Of a stretch of 17,941 nucleotides of DNA, positions 6,995-14,967 are shown in pieces; position 1 is the stretch's first letter, and each line of letters begins with the position of its first letter. The DNA is from DATEGZ01 sp035279905 (GTDB lineage: Bacteria; Acidobacteriota; Vicinamibacteria; Vicinamibacterales; SCN-69-37): NCBI GenBank assembly GCA_035279905.1, contig DATEGZ010000164.1, positions 1-17,941 on the forward strand. Direction: 5' to 3'. The translations under genes were made by a program, and so were the position numbers. The notes under the pieces were generated by a model. It saw only the letters and a program-made list of their open reading frames with translations. It searched no databases and was not told where the DNA came from.

Positions 6995-8245
6995 ATGGCA
7001 ACCGACAACAGCATTTTTGGCGCAATGCTCCAGGAGTTCGACGGCGCCGCCCGACTGCTCGGCCTCGAAGAGGGCATCTGGAAGATGCTCACGAGCCCCA
7101 AACGACAAATCATCGTCTCGTGCCCCGTGGCGATGGACAACGGAAAGATCGAGGTCTTCACCGGCTACCGCGTGCAATACAACATCACGCTCGGCCCGGC
7201 GAAGGGCGGCATCCGGTATCACCCCGATGTGACGCTCGACGAAGTGAAAGCGCTGGCCGCGTGGATGACGTGGAAGTGCGCCGTCGCGAACATTCCCTTC
7301 GGCGGCGGCAAGGGCGGCGTCGTGTGCGACCCGACGAAGATGTCGCGCCGCGAGCTCGAGGCGCTGACGCGCCGCTACATCGCGGAGATCGTCGACGCGA
7401 TCGGCCCCGAGAAAGACGTCCCCGCGCCCGACGTCAACACCAACGAACAGACCATGGCGTGGGTCATGGACACCTACAGCATGCACGTCGGCCACACGAC
7501 GACGTCGGTCGTCACGGGCAAGCCGATCGCGATGGGCGGATCGCTCGGCCGGCGCGAGGCGACGGGCCGCGGCGTGATGATCACCACCCGCGAGGCCGCG
7601 AAGCACCTCGGGCTCGACATCAAAAACGCGACCGTGGCCGTCCAGGGCTTCGGCAACGTCGGCTCGGTGTCCGCGCAGCTCATCAGCCGGCTCGGCGCGA
7701 AGATCGTCGCCGTCACCGACTGGAAAGGCGGCGTCTACAACGCCAAGGGCATCGACATCGACAAGCTCATCAAGTGGACGTCGGAAAAAAAGACGGTCGC
7801 CGGCTTCCCCGACGCCGAGAAGCTCTCCGGCGACAAGATCTTCGAGATGGACGTCGACATCCTCGTGCCGGCGGCGCTCGAGAATCAGATCACGATGGAC
7901 AACGCCCCGAAGATCCGCGCGAAGATCGTCGCCGAAGGCGCCAACGGCCCGACGACGCCCGACGCGCACAAGCACCTGCACGAGCGCGGCGTGTTCGTGA
8001 TCCCCGACATCCTCGCCAACGCCGGCGGCGTGACGACGTCGTACTTCGAGTGGGTGCAGGATCGCTACGGCTACTTCTGGACCGAGAAGGACGTCAACGA
8101 ACGGCTCGAACTGAAGATGGAAGAGGCGTTCGCGGACGTGCTGAACACCGCCCTCAAGTACAAGACCGACCTGCGCACGGCGGCCTACATCGTGGCGATC
8201 AACCGCGTGGCCACGGTGACGCAGCTCAGGGGCATGTACGCGTAA
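6995..8245 (+). CDS. gdhA: Glutamate dehydrogenase (Glu/Leu/Phe/Val dehydrogenase family)
   Basis: A 416-residue cytosolic enzyme interconverting glutamate and 2-oxoglutarate plus ammonia. Visible features are the substrate-binding K70 in LGPAKGGIR, catalytic K106 in the family signature PFGGGKGGV (101-109), catalytic D146 in PAPDVNTN, TGKP at 174-177 and the Rossmann motif GFGNVG at 218-223. An Asp follows the second Rossmann strand (VTDWKGG), which leans towards NAD rather than NADP. Length and spacing match hexameric bacterial GDH of the GudB/RocG type. The ATG at 6995 is preceded by GGGAGA (6985-6990), a reasonable Shine-Dalgarno; an in-frame start at 6950 has no support. It is divergent from the mutase operon and converges on the TauE permease. 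Leu/Val dehydrogenases are usually shorter (about 350-370 residues), so GDH is favoured. Confidence 0.95.
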   Translation: MATDNSIFGAMLQEFDGAARLLGLEEGIWKMLTSPKRQIIVSCPVAMDNGKIEVFTGYRVQYNITLGPAKGGIRYHPDVTLDEVKALAAWMTWKCAVANIPFGGGKGGVVCDPTKMSRRELEALTRRYIAEIVDAIGPEKDVPAPDVNTNEQTMAWVMDTYSMHVGHTTTSVVTGKPIAMGGSLGRREATGRGVMITTREAAKHLGLDIKNATVAVQGFGNVGSVSAQLISRLGAKIVAVTDWKGGVYNAKGIDIDKLIKWTSEKKTVAGFPDAEKLSGDKIFEMDVDILVPAALENQITMDNAPKIRAKIVAEGANGPTTPDAHKHLHERGVFVIPDILANAGGVTTSYFEWVQDRYGYFWTEKDVNERLELKMEEAFADVLNTALKYKTDLRTAAYIVAINRVATVTQLRGMYA

Positions 8246-8394
8246 TCATTGGGTCATTGGGTCATTGGGTCATTGAGCCATTGGGTCATTGGGATATTGC
8301 AAGAGCTTCCGGGTCGCGTTGGCGTCGCCGCCAATGACCCAATAGCCCAATAGCCCAATGACCCAATGACCCAATGGCCCAATGTCCCAATGTC
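8246..8394. repeat. Inverted array of 8-nt TCATTGGG / CCCAATGA units between convergent genes
   Basis: Six 8-nt units (TCATTGGG with variants TCATTGAG and CCATTGGG) plus a partial one run from 8246 to about 8299 in perfect register, starting at the base after the dehydrogenase TAA. After a 31-nt unrelated centre, eight inverted units (CCAATGAC, CCAATAGC, CCAATGGC, CCAATGTC) run from 8331 to 8394, ending 6 nt before the permease stop on the other strand. The arms can pair over about 50 bp with mismatches. The position fits a bidirectional gene-end element; no T-run is seen. Confidence 0.93.
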
Positions 8395-8400
8395 GGCCGC

Positions 8401-9306
8401 TTACTCGTTTCGCGCGGCCGACCGCAGCATCATCGTCGCGGCGATGAGCACCACGCCGACGACCAGCCAGCGCACGTACTCGAGCGGCATGTCCTTGACG
8501 ATGAAGGCGGCGATGAGCACGCCCGGGAGACCACCGATCGCGAGGGCCATGGCCGGGCGGAGTGAGTAGGCCTCGGCCTTCACGAAGCGCGCGCTGCTGA
8601 TCGGCATCAGGAACGCGCACGAGCCCATCATGATCGGAAACGCGGACTTTGCGTTCATGCCGAGCAGACCGACGAGAATCATGCACGGCGCGTACATGCC
8701 GATGCCGAGCGTCATGAGCGCCCCGAGCAGCAGGTTGCCGAAGAGACCGACGACGAGCCTCATGCCCTCGAGCCCGAGCGTACCGGTGCCCGCGCCGCCG
8801 GTGACGAGTGTCGCGCCCGCGCTGGTCAGGTAACCGCCTTCCACGAGATTTCGCCACGAGAACAGGATCGCTGCCACGATGAGCGCCGAGCCCATCCCGA
8901 TCTGCACGGTTCGCTTCGGCCACTTCGCGACGATGCCCGCGCCGAGATAGGCGCCGGCGACCGCCGCGGCAATCATGAAGATGAGCGTCATCGGATCGAC
9001 CGCGATCACCGCGGTGTAGATGAACGCTTCGGCGATCGTCGGGATCGTGTGCCCGACGTTCAGCGTCCCGGGAATCAGCCGATCCGGGACGAGCTTGAAG
9101 AACTTGAACGCGGCGGTCGTCGGCGCGAACGAGCCGATGCCGAGCGTATCGAAGAAATTGGTGACGAACCCCGTGCCCAGCTCGAGCCCGGACTCACGCG
9201 GGGTGGCCTTGGTGATCGCGCTCCACCACATCGTGACGTAGAAGCTCGTGAACACGCCGAGCGCGCCGAGCAGCGCGCCGAGAGGAGTCATCAGGGACGC
9301 CAACAT
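8401..9306 (-). CDS. TauE/SafE family membrane permease (sulfite/anion exporter-like)
   Basis: A 301-residue, very hydrophobic protein with about eight predicted membrane segments arranged as two similar halves. The TNFFDTLGIGSFAP stretch (49-62) in the first half and the Gly-rich GALMTLGIGMYAPCMILVGL in the second are the repeated signature of the TauE/SafE family, whose members export sulfite, sulfoacetate and related organic anions. The substrate cannot be told here, and no sulfur-metabolism gene lies nearby. The start is uncertain: I use the ATG at 9306 (MLASLMTPLG), but a GTG at 9324 and an ATG at 9291 are in frame and none has a clear Shine-Dalgarno. The upstream gap is filled by a repeat array, and the downstream side faces another. 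Confidence 0.88.
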   Translation of the reverse strand: MLASLMTPLGALLGALGVFTSFYVTMWWSAITKATPRESGLELGTGFVTNFFDTLGIGSFAPTTAAFKFFKLVPDRLIPGTLNVGHTIPTIAEAFIYTAVIAVDPMTLIFMIAAAVAGAYLGAGIVAKWPKRTVQIGMGSALIVAAILFSWRNLVEGGYLTSAGATLVTGGAGTGTLGLEGMRLVVGLFGNLLLGALMTLGIGMYAPCMILVGLLGMNAKSAFPIMMGSCAFLMPISSARFVKAEAYSLRPAMALAIGGLPGVLIAAFIVKDMPLEYVRWLVVGVVLIAATMMLRSAARNE

Positions 9307-9332
9307 GAGGCGGGATGCTAGCACAGCCCAGG

Positions 9333-9417
9333 GAAGTTCGAAGTTTGAAGTACGAAGTTTGAAGTTCGGACAGGGCCCTCAGAAACTTCGAACTTTGAAC
9401 TTCGAACTTCAAACTTG
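9333..9417. repeat. Inverted array of 7-nt GAAGTTT / AACTTCG units
   Basis: Five left units in perfect 7-nt register (GAAGTTC, GAAGTTT, GAAGTAC, GAAGTTT, GAAGTTC; 9333-9367), a 16-nt centre containing the palindrome GGGCCC, then five inverted units (AACTTCG, AACTTTG, AACTTCG, AACTTCA, AACTTG; 9384-9417). Arms of about 34 nt can pair almost fully. The array ends 2 nt before the stop of the VWFA-related gene (9420) and lies upstream of the permease start. It is AT-richer than its surroundings. Confidence 0.93.
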
Positions 9418-9419
9418 AT

Positions 9420-11414
9420 CTAGCTTGTGACCCTGATTGCGAGAAGCTTCCTGATCTGCTCTGCGCCGACCTGCACGCTGATCTCGATGAGATAGTCGCC
9501 GGCCGGCAGCGGCGCGAGGCCGAGGTCGGCTTCATACCCGCCGGGAGTGGCGGTCGGCGCAGGCAGCGCGGCCATGTTGTCGCCTTGCGAGTTGAGCAGG
9601 CGCATCGTCACGGCCGGCGTCTGGCCCGTGGGCCCGAACGCCTGAAAGCGCACCAGGATGCGCTCGGTGCGCGAGAAGGTGCGTGCCGCGGTCGGGATCG
9701 GCGCCGGTGCCGCGCGCAGCAGCTGGATGTCTCGCGCCGTCCGCCCGCGGAAGACGATCGGCTCGGTGATGATTGTGGCGGACGACGTGTAGTCGGGCAC
9801 CTCGACGTTGCGATCGTCCGCGTCCACGCGCACGTTCTTCTCGGTCTCGGCCGACATGTGGAGGCGCACGCGGCCGGGCGGCGCGTCGAACTTCACGATG
9901 CCCGCCGTCCGCGGCGCCGCCGTCGCGTCGCGCGTGACCGGGCCTTCGAACAGCTTCTGGCCGCTTTCAGACGTCGCCAGGAGCGCGACGTGATCGACGG
10001 CGCTCCCGGGATCGCCGACCGTGTCCGACGCGTTCTCCCATGAGAACGTGACGGTCGTCTTCCCCGCGTCGCCGCGGGTCGTGCCCAGCCAGATGCGGAC
10101 CGGGTGCCGCTCGGACGGCGCGACGGCCGTCGCGAGGCCGTCGAGCGCGTCCTGCACGTCACGCGCCGGCGGCGGCTTGGACGGCGCCATCGCCTTGGAG
10201 ACTTCCTCCTCGGTGTACGCCCAGTACCCTTTACGCGCGCGGACCTCGAGGTCCCTGCGCTTGACGCGCACCGAGATCTCGTGGAATTTCCCGTCCCGCG
10301 CGGCCAGCGTCGACGTGTACCCGAGCAGGTAGTACGCGCTCGAGTCGCGAATCATCTGCCGCAGCTCCGGGCCAGCGTCGTTGCGATTGACGATCGCGCG
10401 GCCGTTCGTGTTGCTGGCGATCGTGCGCAGCGTGTCGATCGATTCGTTGAGCACGGCCCGGTCCAGCGTGCTCGCGACCGTGTCGTTGATGTCGAACTCT
10501 GAGCCGGCCAGGCCGCGCGGGTCGAGCGTGTAGATGCTCGTGTTGTTGCGCGCCGCCGCGCGGAACACTTCGATGAGATCGCCCAGCAGCGAGGCGGAGT
10601 TCGCGAAGTTCGTCTCGCGCGACGTCCCGACGGTGGTGCTCGACGGCGCCCCCGTCGATCCGCTCGTGCTGATGCCCGGGGGGACGTTGCCCGCCATGCC
10701 TTCGCTCACGAAGAGCACGGTCTTGCGCCCGTCGCGCATCGATCCGAGCCACTTGCACATCGTGCCGAGCTGGGCCACGACCAGATCGTTGCGCATCTTC
10801 TCCTGAATCTCAGGCGGCGACATCTGGTAGCGCTCTTCGTACGCGTTTCTCGGCGTGTAGTCGTACTTGCGGCCCTCGAACTTCGCGATGGCCGCGGCAA
10901 TGCCGTCGTGGTTGTAGGTGAACGTCAGTGCGGCCGGCGGGGTCAGGGGATACGCCACCGCGATCAGGTCGTTATTGTTCAGCGTGCTGACCCACCGCGC
11001 CACCTGCTCGCGCACGCGCATCGCGTTGCCGCGGCGTGTGTGGTAGTCGTCGAGCAAAATCACGATGAGCCGCGTGTCGTCGCGGGCGGCCTCGCGAGCC
11101 TGCGCCTCGAACGAGAGAATCTCGCGCGGCGGTCCGCTGTCCAGGCTGTCGTCGATCTTGATCAGCTTGAACGTGTCGATCGTCTGGACGGTCTTGCCTT
11201 CCTTGATCTCGAAGTCGTCCGCGGTCAAATCGTCGACAGGCTTGCCGGTTTTGTCCGTCACCTGGACGTCGACGCTCACCGAGTCGACCCGCGCGCGGAA
11301 TGTGGGCTGCTGCTCTTGCGCCGGCGGGGTCGCCGGCGGAGTCTGGCCGAGCAACGCGGGCGCGGCACACACGGCCGCGACCAGGGCCAACGACGAAACG
11401 ACGCGACGCGTCAT
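9420..11414 (-). CDS. Secreted VWFA-related domain protein
   Basis: A 664-residue exported protein. Residues 1-24 form a signal peptide (basic MTRR, then a hydrophobic Ala/Val/Leu core, then LLGQ). Residues about 38-75, FRARVDSVSVDVQVTDKTG followed by PVDDLTADDFEI, are the typical opening of the VWFA-related family abundant in Acidobacteriota. The A-domain follows: the strand LIVILLDD near 116-123 sits where a metal-binding DxSxS would be, but the sequence is DDYHTRRG, so the canonical MIDAS is missing. The C-terminal half is Pro-rich and then beta-strand-rich, probably an Ig-like or adhesion module. I start at the ATG at 11414 because it opens the signal peptide; the open frame extends to 11687 without support. 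Its role, perhaps surface or periplasmic protein interaction, is not known. Divergent from the acyl-CoA dehydrogenase. Confidence 0.88.
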   Translation of the reverse strand: MTRRVVSSLALVAAVCAAPALLGQTPPATPPAQEQQPTFRARVDSVSVDVQVTDKTGKPVDDLTADDFEIKEGKTVQTIDTFKLIKIDDSLDSGPPREILSFEAQAREAARDDTRLIVILLDDYHTRRGNAMRVREQVARWVSTLNNNDLIAVAYPLTPPAALTFTYNHDGIAAAIAKFEGRKYDYTPRNAYEERYQMSPPEIQEKMRNDLVVAQLGTMCKWLGSMRDGRKTVLFVSEGMAGNVPPGISTSGSTGAPSSTTVGTSRETNFANSASLLGDLIEVFRAAARNNTSIYTLDPRGLAGSEFDINDTVASTLDRAVLNESIDTLRTIASNTNGRAIVNRNDAGPELRQMIRDSSAYYLLGYTSTLAARDGKFHEISVRVKRRDLEVRARKGYWAYTEEEVSKAMAPSKPPPARDVQDALDGLATAVAPSERHPVRIWLGTTRGDAGKTTVTFSWENASDTVGDPGSAVDHVALLATSESGQKLFEGPVTRDATAAPRTAGIVKFDAPPGRVRLHMSAETEKNVRVDADDRNVEVPDYTSSATIITEPIVFRGRTARDIQLLRAAPAPIPTAARTFSRTERILVRFQAFGPTGQTPAVTMRLLNSQGDNMAALPAPTATPGGYEADLGLAPLPAGDYLIEISVQVGAEQIRKLLAIRVTS

Positions 11415-11444
11415 GAGTGATTCCGTCTGAAAAACTGCGGCGCA

Positions 11445-11465
11445 CTGCCGGGCGCCGAGCGGCAG
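11445..11465. promoter_or_regulatory. Inverted repeat in the divergent VWFA / acyl-CoA dehydrogenase gap
   Basis: CTGCCG (11445-11450) and CGGCAG (11460-11465) flank a 9-nt centre that begins with the palindrome GGCGCC. The right arm touches the candidate Shine-Dalgarno AGGGA (11464-11468) of the dehydrogenase gene at 11479. It could be an operator or a leader hairpin that masks the ribosome site. With arms of only 6 nt in GC-rich DNA, chance is a real alternative. Confidence 0.3.
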
Positions 11466-11478
11466 GGACCGATAGCCA

Positions 11479-12666
11479 ATGATACCATTCGGGGTCGTGA
11501 CCACCTCGCCCGCCGAGACCCTGGCGGCCCCGCTGACACGCCTGGCCGAAGACGAGCGCCTTCTTCGCGACAGCGTGCGGGAGTTCGCCGACGCCCAAAT
11601 CCGGCCGCTCGTTCGCGACATGGACGAACACGCGAAGATCCCGCGGGATCTCATCGACAAGCTGTTCGACCTGGGCATCATGGGCATCGAAATTCCGGAC
11701 GCGCACGGCGGCGCGGGCGCCCGCTTCTTTCACGCGGTGCTCGTCGTCGAAGAGCTGTCGCGCATCGATCCGTCGGTGGGCGTGCTCGTCGACGTCCAGA
11801 ACACGCTGGTCGTCAATGCTCTGCTCCGGTGGGGCAACGCCGACATCAAGAGCCGCTGGCTGCCCCGCCTCGCGACGAAGACCGTCGGCGCGTACGCGCT
11901 GTCGGAAGCGGGATCGGGCAGTGACGCGTTCGCGCTGCAGACGCGCGCGCGCGAGGACGGCGACAGTTACGTCCTCAGCGGCCGCAAGCTCTGGATCACC
12001 AACGCCAACGAGGCCGACCTCTTCATCGTCTTTGCCACGGTGAATCCGGAGGCGGGCTACCGCGGCATCACCGCGTTCCTCGTCGAGCGCGGCATGGCCG
12101 GGTTTACCGTCGGCAAAAAAGAAGACAAGCTCGGGATCCGGGCGTCGAGCACGTGCGAGCTGATCCTCGAGGACTGCCGCGTGCCGAAGGCCGCGGTGCT
12201 CGGCGAGGTCGGCAAGGGCTACAAGGTCGCGATCGAGACGCTCAACGAAGGCCGCATCGGCATCGGCGCGCAGATGCTCGGCCTGGCCGTCGGCGCGCTC
12301 GAGCACGCGACGAAGTACACGAAAGAGCGCAAGCAGTTCGGCAAGTCCCTGGCCGAGTTCCAGGGCGTGCAGTTTCAGCTCGCGCGCGCGGCGACGGAAG
12401 TCGAGGCCGCGCGGCTGCTCGTCTACAACGCCGCCCGGCTGCGCGACCTCGGTCAGCCGTTCCTGACCGAAGCCGCGATGGGCAAGATCTTCGCGTCGGA
12501 AGTCGCGGAGCGCACCGCCTCGCTCGCCGTCAACCTGTTCGGCGGGTACGGGTTCGTCAAGGACTACCCCGTCGAAAAGCTGTACCGCGACGCCAAGATC
12601 GGCCAGATCTACGAGGGCACGTCCAACCTGCAACTGCAGACCATCGCCAAGCAGATGCTGGGGTGA
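11479..12666 (+). CDS. Short/branched-chain acyl-CoA dehydrogenase
   Basis: A 395-residue FAD flavoenzyme that oxidises short or 2-methyl-branched acyl-CoAs to the 2-enoyl-CoA, passing electrons to ETF. The sequence follows human ACADSB (2-methylbutyryl-CoA dehydrogenase) closely as I recall it: VQNTLV, LSEAGSGSDAFALQTRA, KLGIRASSTC, LNEGRIGIGAQMLGLA, KDYPVEKLYRDAKIG and IYEGTSNLQLQTIAK. The catalytic base is E379 in YEGT. This points to the isoleucine/valine degradation step. The ATG at 11479 follows AGGGA at 11464-11468 with 10-nt spacing; a nearby in-frame GTG is less likely. Its TGA overlaps the ATG of the secreted protein downstream (TGATG), so the two are translationally coupled. It is probably functionally linked to the mutase at 5218-6897, although not in the same operon. 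Confidence 0.94.
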   Translation: MIPFGVVTTSPAETLAAPLTRLAEDERLLRDSVREFADAQIRPLVRDMDEHAKIPRDLIDKLFDLGIMGIEIPDAHGGAGARFFHAVLVVEELSRIDPSVGVLVDVQNTLVVNALLRWGNADIKSRWLPRLATKTVGAYALSEAGSGSDAFALQTRAREDGDSYVLSGRKLWITNANEADLFIVFATVNPEAGYRGITAFLVERGMAGFTVGKKEDKLGIRASSTCELILEDCRVPKAAVLGEVGKGYKVAIETLNEGRIGIGAQMLGLAVGALEHATKYTKERKQFGKSLAEFQGVQFQLARAATEVEAARLLVYNAARLRDLGQPFLTEAAMGKIFASEVAERTASLAVNLFGGYGFVKDYPVEKLYRDAKIGQIYEGTSNLQLQTIAKQMLG

Positions 12667-13727
12667 TGACTCGCTGCGTCTTCCCGGTCGTCGTGGCGCT
12701 CGCGCTCACGGCCGTGCCGCGCGCGCAAGCGCCGGCGAGCGAGCTCCCACGCTACTTGAAGGACCTCGCAGGGTTTGCCGCCAGCGACGTCGCGTCGTTC
12801 GACGCGGGCCAGGTCATCGCGCGCACGAACTCCTCCGGCGACGAGGGCGAGATCGCGGTCATCGGCGCCGTCCGGATCCACGCGAGCAAAGAGCGCACGG
12901 CGGACTACTTCAAGCTGCTCGTGACGTACGTCGATGGCCAGGTCACGCTGCAGTACGGCGAATTCCATCACCCGCCGCAGCCGCAGGACACCGCGAGCCT
13001 CACGCTGCCGGACGAGGACGTGAAGAACCTGCGGGACTGCAAGCCGGGCGACTGCGACGTGAAGATCGGCGGCGCCGGCATGACGGAGATCAAGTCCGCG
13101 GTCAACTGGAGCGCGCCGGACGCCACGAACCAGCTGAACGCGCTCGCCCGCCGGCGGCTCGTCGAGTACGTCACGGCCTACATGTCACAAGGCAACGCGG
13201 CGCTCGTCACCTACAACGACAAGTCCGATCCCGTCAGCATGAAGACCGAATGGGCCGGGCTGCTGCGCAATTCGCCGAACATCATGACCTACGCGCCGGC
13301 GCTCGCGCGGTACCTCGACGGCTACCCGGCGGCGACGCTCCCGGGCGGCACCGATCTCATCTACTGGGCCAAAGAGGTCTACGCCGGCAATCCCGTCGTC
13401 CACGCGGACCACATGGTGCGATGGCAGAACCCGCAGGCGCCCGATCGCATCACGATCGCGCAAAAACAGATCTACGCCAGCCACTACTACAACGGCTCGC
13501 TCGCCATCACGACGATCCTCGACACGACAACGCCCGGCGCGGCCGCGTCATCCGCGGTGATCTACTTCAACCGATCGCGCGGCGACCTGCTCAAAGGCGG
13601 GTTCGGCGGCAGCGTGAAACGCAAGGTCGCCGAGAGCCAGGCCAAGAAGGCCGCGGAGGACACGTTGGGGGCGATGAAAAGCGCATTGGAAAAAGCGGGG
13701 TTCCCAGGGGTTCCAGGAGGTTCCTAA
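12666..13727 (+). CDS. Secreted protein of unknown function, coupled to acyl-CoA dehydrogenase
   Basis: A 353-residue protein I do not recognise. Residues 1-22 are a signal peptide (MTRC, hydrophobic VVVALALTAV, AQA cleavage site), so it is exported. The mature part has a Cys pair (C125, C130 in DCKPGDCDVKIGG), many aromatic residues, a segment with TYNDKSDPVSM, and a Lys/Ala-rich helical C-terminus. No membrane anchor or lipobox is evident. The ATG at 12666 overlaps the TGA of the dehydrogenase, so it is translated with a cytosolic enzyme although it is itself exported. The last eight codons (FPGVPGGS) and the TAA stop lie inside the 10-nt GGTTCC repeat array, so the original C-terminus may have been altered when the array arose. 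Confidence 0.88.
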   Translation: MTRCVFPVVVALALTAVPRAQAPASELPRYLKDLAGFAASDVASFDAGQVIARTNSSGDEGEIAVIGAVRIHASKERTADYFKLLVTYVDGQVTLQYGEFHHPPQPQDTASLTLPDEDVKNLRDCKPGDCDVKIGGAGMTEIKSAVNWSAPDATNQLNALARRRLVEYVTAYMSQGNAALVTYNDKSDPVSMKTEWAGLLRNSPNIMTYAPALARYLDGYPAATLPGGTDLIYWAKEVYAGNPVVHADHMVRWQNPQAPDRITIAQKQIYASHYYNGSLAITTILDTTTPGAAASSAVIYFNRSRGDLLKGGFGGSVKRKVAESQAKKAAEDTLGAMKSALEKAGFPGVPGGS

Positions 13728-13814
13728 GGGTTCCCTGAGGTTCCGGTCCGCGCGCAGCTGAACCTCTGAACCCCCAAGGAACCCCCGGGAACCCCGAGGA
13801 ACCTCTAGGAACCT
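13699..13814. repeat. Inverted array of 10-nt GGTTCC units overlapping a coding 3' end
   Basis: GGTTCC recurs exactly every 10 nt at 13699, 13709, 13719, 13729 and 13739. After a CGCGCGCAGCT centre, GAACC recurs at 13760, 13768, 13779, 13789, 13799 and 13809, the last four in 10-nt register. The arms are an imperfect inverted repeat. The left arm contains the last codons and the TAA (13725-13727) of the plus-strand gene; the right arm ends 2-3 nt before the stop of the minus-strand acyl-CoA dehydrogenase (13817). The unit matches that at 15794-15906 and, with a different period, that at 3621-3708. Confidence 0.92.
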
Positions 13815-13816
13815 CG

Positions 13817-14956
13817 CTACCTGTCCCCCGTCACATGTTCAGCAATGACCATCCGCTGAACCTCTGACGTTCCCTGATAGATCTCCGCCGCGCGGACGTC
13901 GCGGAACAACCGCTCGATGCGCGATCCGCGGCGGTAGCCTTCGGACGCGAGGATTTGCATCGCACGATCGGCCGCGCGGTGCGCGGCCTCGGACGCCTGG
14001 AGCTTGGCCATCGCGGCTTCGAGCGCGGCGTGCGGCGAGCGATCGCGGGCGTCGGCGGCGCGCCACATGAGCAGCCGCGCGGCTTCGAGATCGGTCGCGA
14101 GATCCGCGAGCTGAAACTGAATCGCCTGAAAGTCGCCGATCGGCTGGCCGAACGCGCGTCGGGTGCGCGCGTAGGCGAGCGCTTCGTCGAGCGCCGCCTG
14201 CCCGACGCCGAGCGCCTGGGCGGCAATCGCCACGCGGCCGCCTTCGAGCGATCGCATCGCGATGTGAAAACCGACACCGATCTCGCCGAGCACGGCCTCG
14301 GGGCCGACGCGGACGTCCTCGAGCATGACGTCCATGCAACCCAGACCGCGGACCCCGAGCGAATCGGACGCCGCCCGGCGCACTCCCGGCGTCGCCATCG
14401 GCACGAGGAAGGCGCTGATGTGGCGGGTGTGGCCCGGCGCGGTCCTGGCAAAGACGATGGCGATCTCGGCGGCCTCGGCGTTGGCCACCCACACCTTGTG
14501 GCCGTTGAGCACGTATTCGCCGCGATCGAGCTGAGCGAACGTCTTCAGGTTCTTGGCGTCCGACCCGGCATCGGGCTCGGACAGCGCGAAGGCGCCGACC
14601 GACTCGCCGGACGCGAGACGGCGGAGCCAGCGATCCTTCTGCGCGTCGGTCCCGACCGCCATGATCGGCTCGGCGACGAGCGAGTTGTTGACGCTCAGGA
14701 TGACGGCGAGAACGGCGCTCGAAAACGAGACGGCCTCGAGCGCATGCGCGTACGTCACGTAGTCGCGGCCGGCGCCGCCCCACTCGCGCGGGATCGTCAC
14801 GCCCATCAACCCGAGGCGCGCGGCCTCGGTCACCAGGTCGCGCGGAAACGCCGCCGACGCGTCGATGTCCGCCGCCCGCGGCGCGACGCGATCGCGCGCG
14901 AACGCGCGAACGCCGTCGACATACGTCTGCTGGTCGGGAGTGAGCGCGAATTCCAC
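13817..14956 (-). CDS. Acyl-CoA dehydrogenase family protein with Gln at the catalytic Glu position
   Basis: A 379-residue acyl-CoA dehydrogenase fold: an N-terminal helical domain (LTPDQQTYVDGVRAFARD), the flavin/substrate loop ALSEPDAGSDA near 124-134, the VLNGHKVWVANA strand and a C-terminal helical domain ending EIYQGTSEVQRMVIAEH. The normal IYEGT catalytic base is Q361 here (codon CAG at 13876-13874, one base from GAG). The alternative base position used by isovaleryl-CoA dehydrogenase, in the SLEGGRVAIAAQ helix, appears to be Gly. The enzyme may therefore use another base, act on an unusual substrate, or be inactive as a dehydrogenase. The start is GTG at 14956, the only codon that fits the family N-terminus (MEFALTPDQQ). 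It lies 11 nt after the HIT gene and is probably cotranscribed with it. Confidence 0.92.
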   Translation of the reverse strand: MEFALTPDQQTYVDGVRAFARDRVAPRAADIDASAAFPRDLVTEAARLGLMGVTIPREWGGAGRDYVTYAHALEAVSFSSAVLAVILSVNNSLVAEPIMAVGTDAQKDRWLRRLASGESVGAFALSEPDAGSDAKNLKTFAQLDRGEYVLNGHKVWVANAEAAEIAIVFARTAPGHTRHISAFLVPMATPGVRRAASDSLGVRGLGCMDVMLEDVRVGPEAVLGEIGVGFHIAMRSLEGGRVAIAAQALGVGQAALDEALAYARTRRAFGQPIGDFQAIQFQLADLATDLEAARLLMWRAADARDRSPHAALEAAMAKLQASEAAHRAADRAMQILASEGYRRGSRIERLFRDVRAAEIYQGTSEVQRMVIAEHVTGDR

Positions 14957-14967
14957 GTCAGACGATT

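Noticed and set aside
6764..7981. 405-codon minus-strand open frame opposite glutamate dehydrogenase
   Set aside because: Antisense shadow; the plus-strand dehydrogenase accounts for the whole region.
10972..12633. 553-codon minus-strand open frame across the VWFA/dehydrogenase divergent gap
   Set aside because: Crosses two well-supported genes and has shadow composition (Arg/Asp/Ala-rich).
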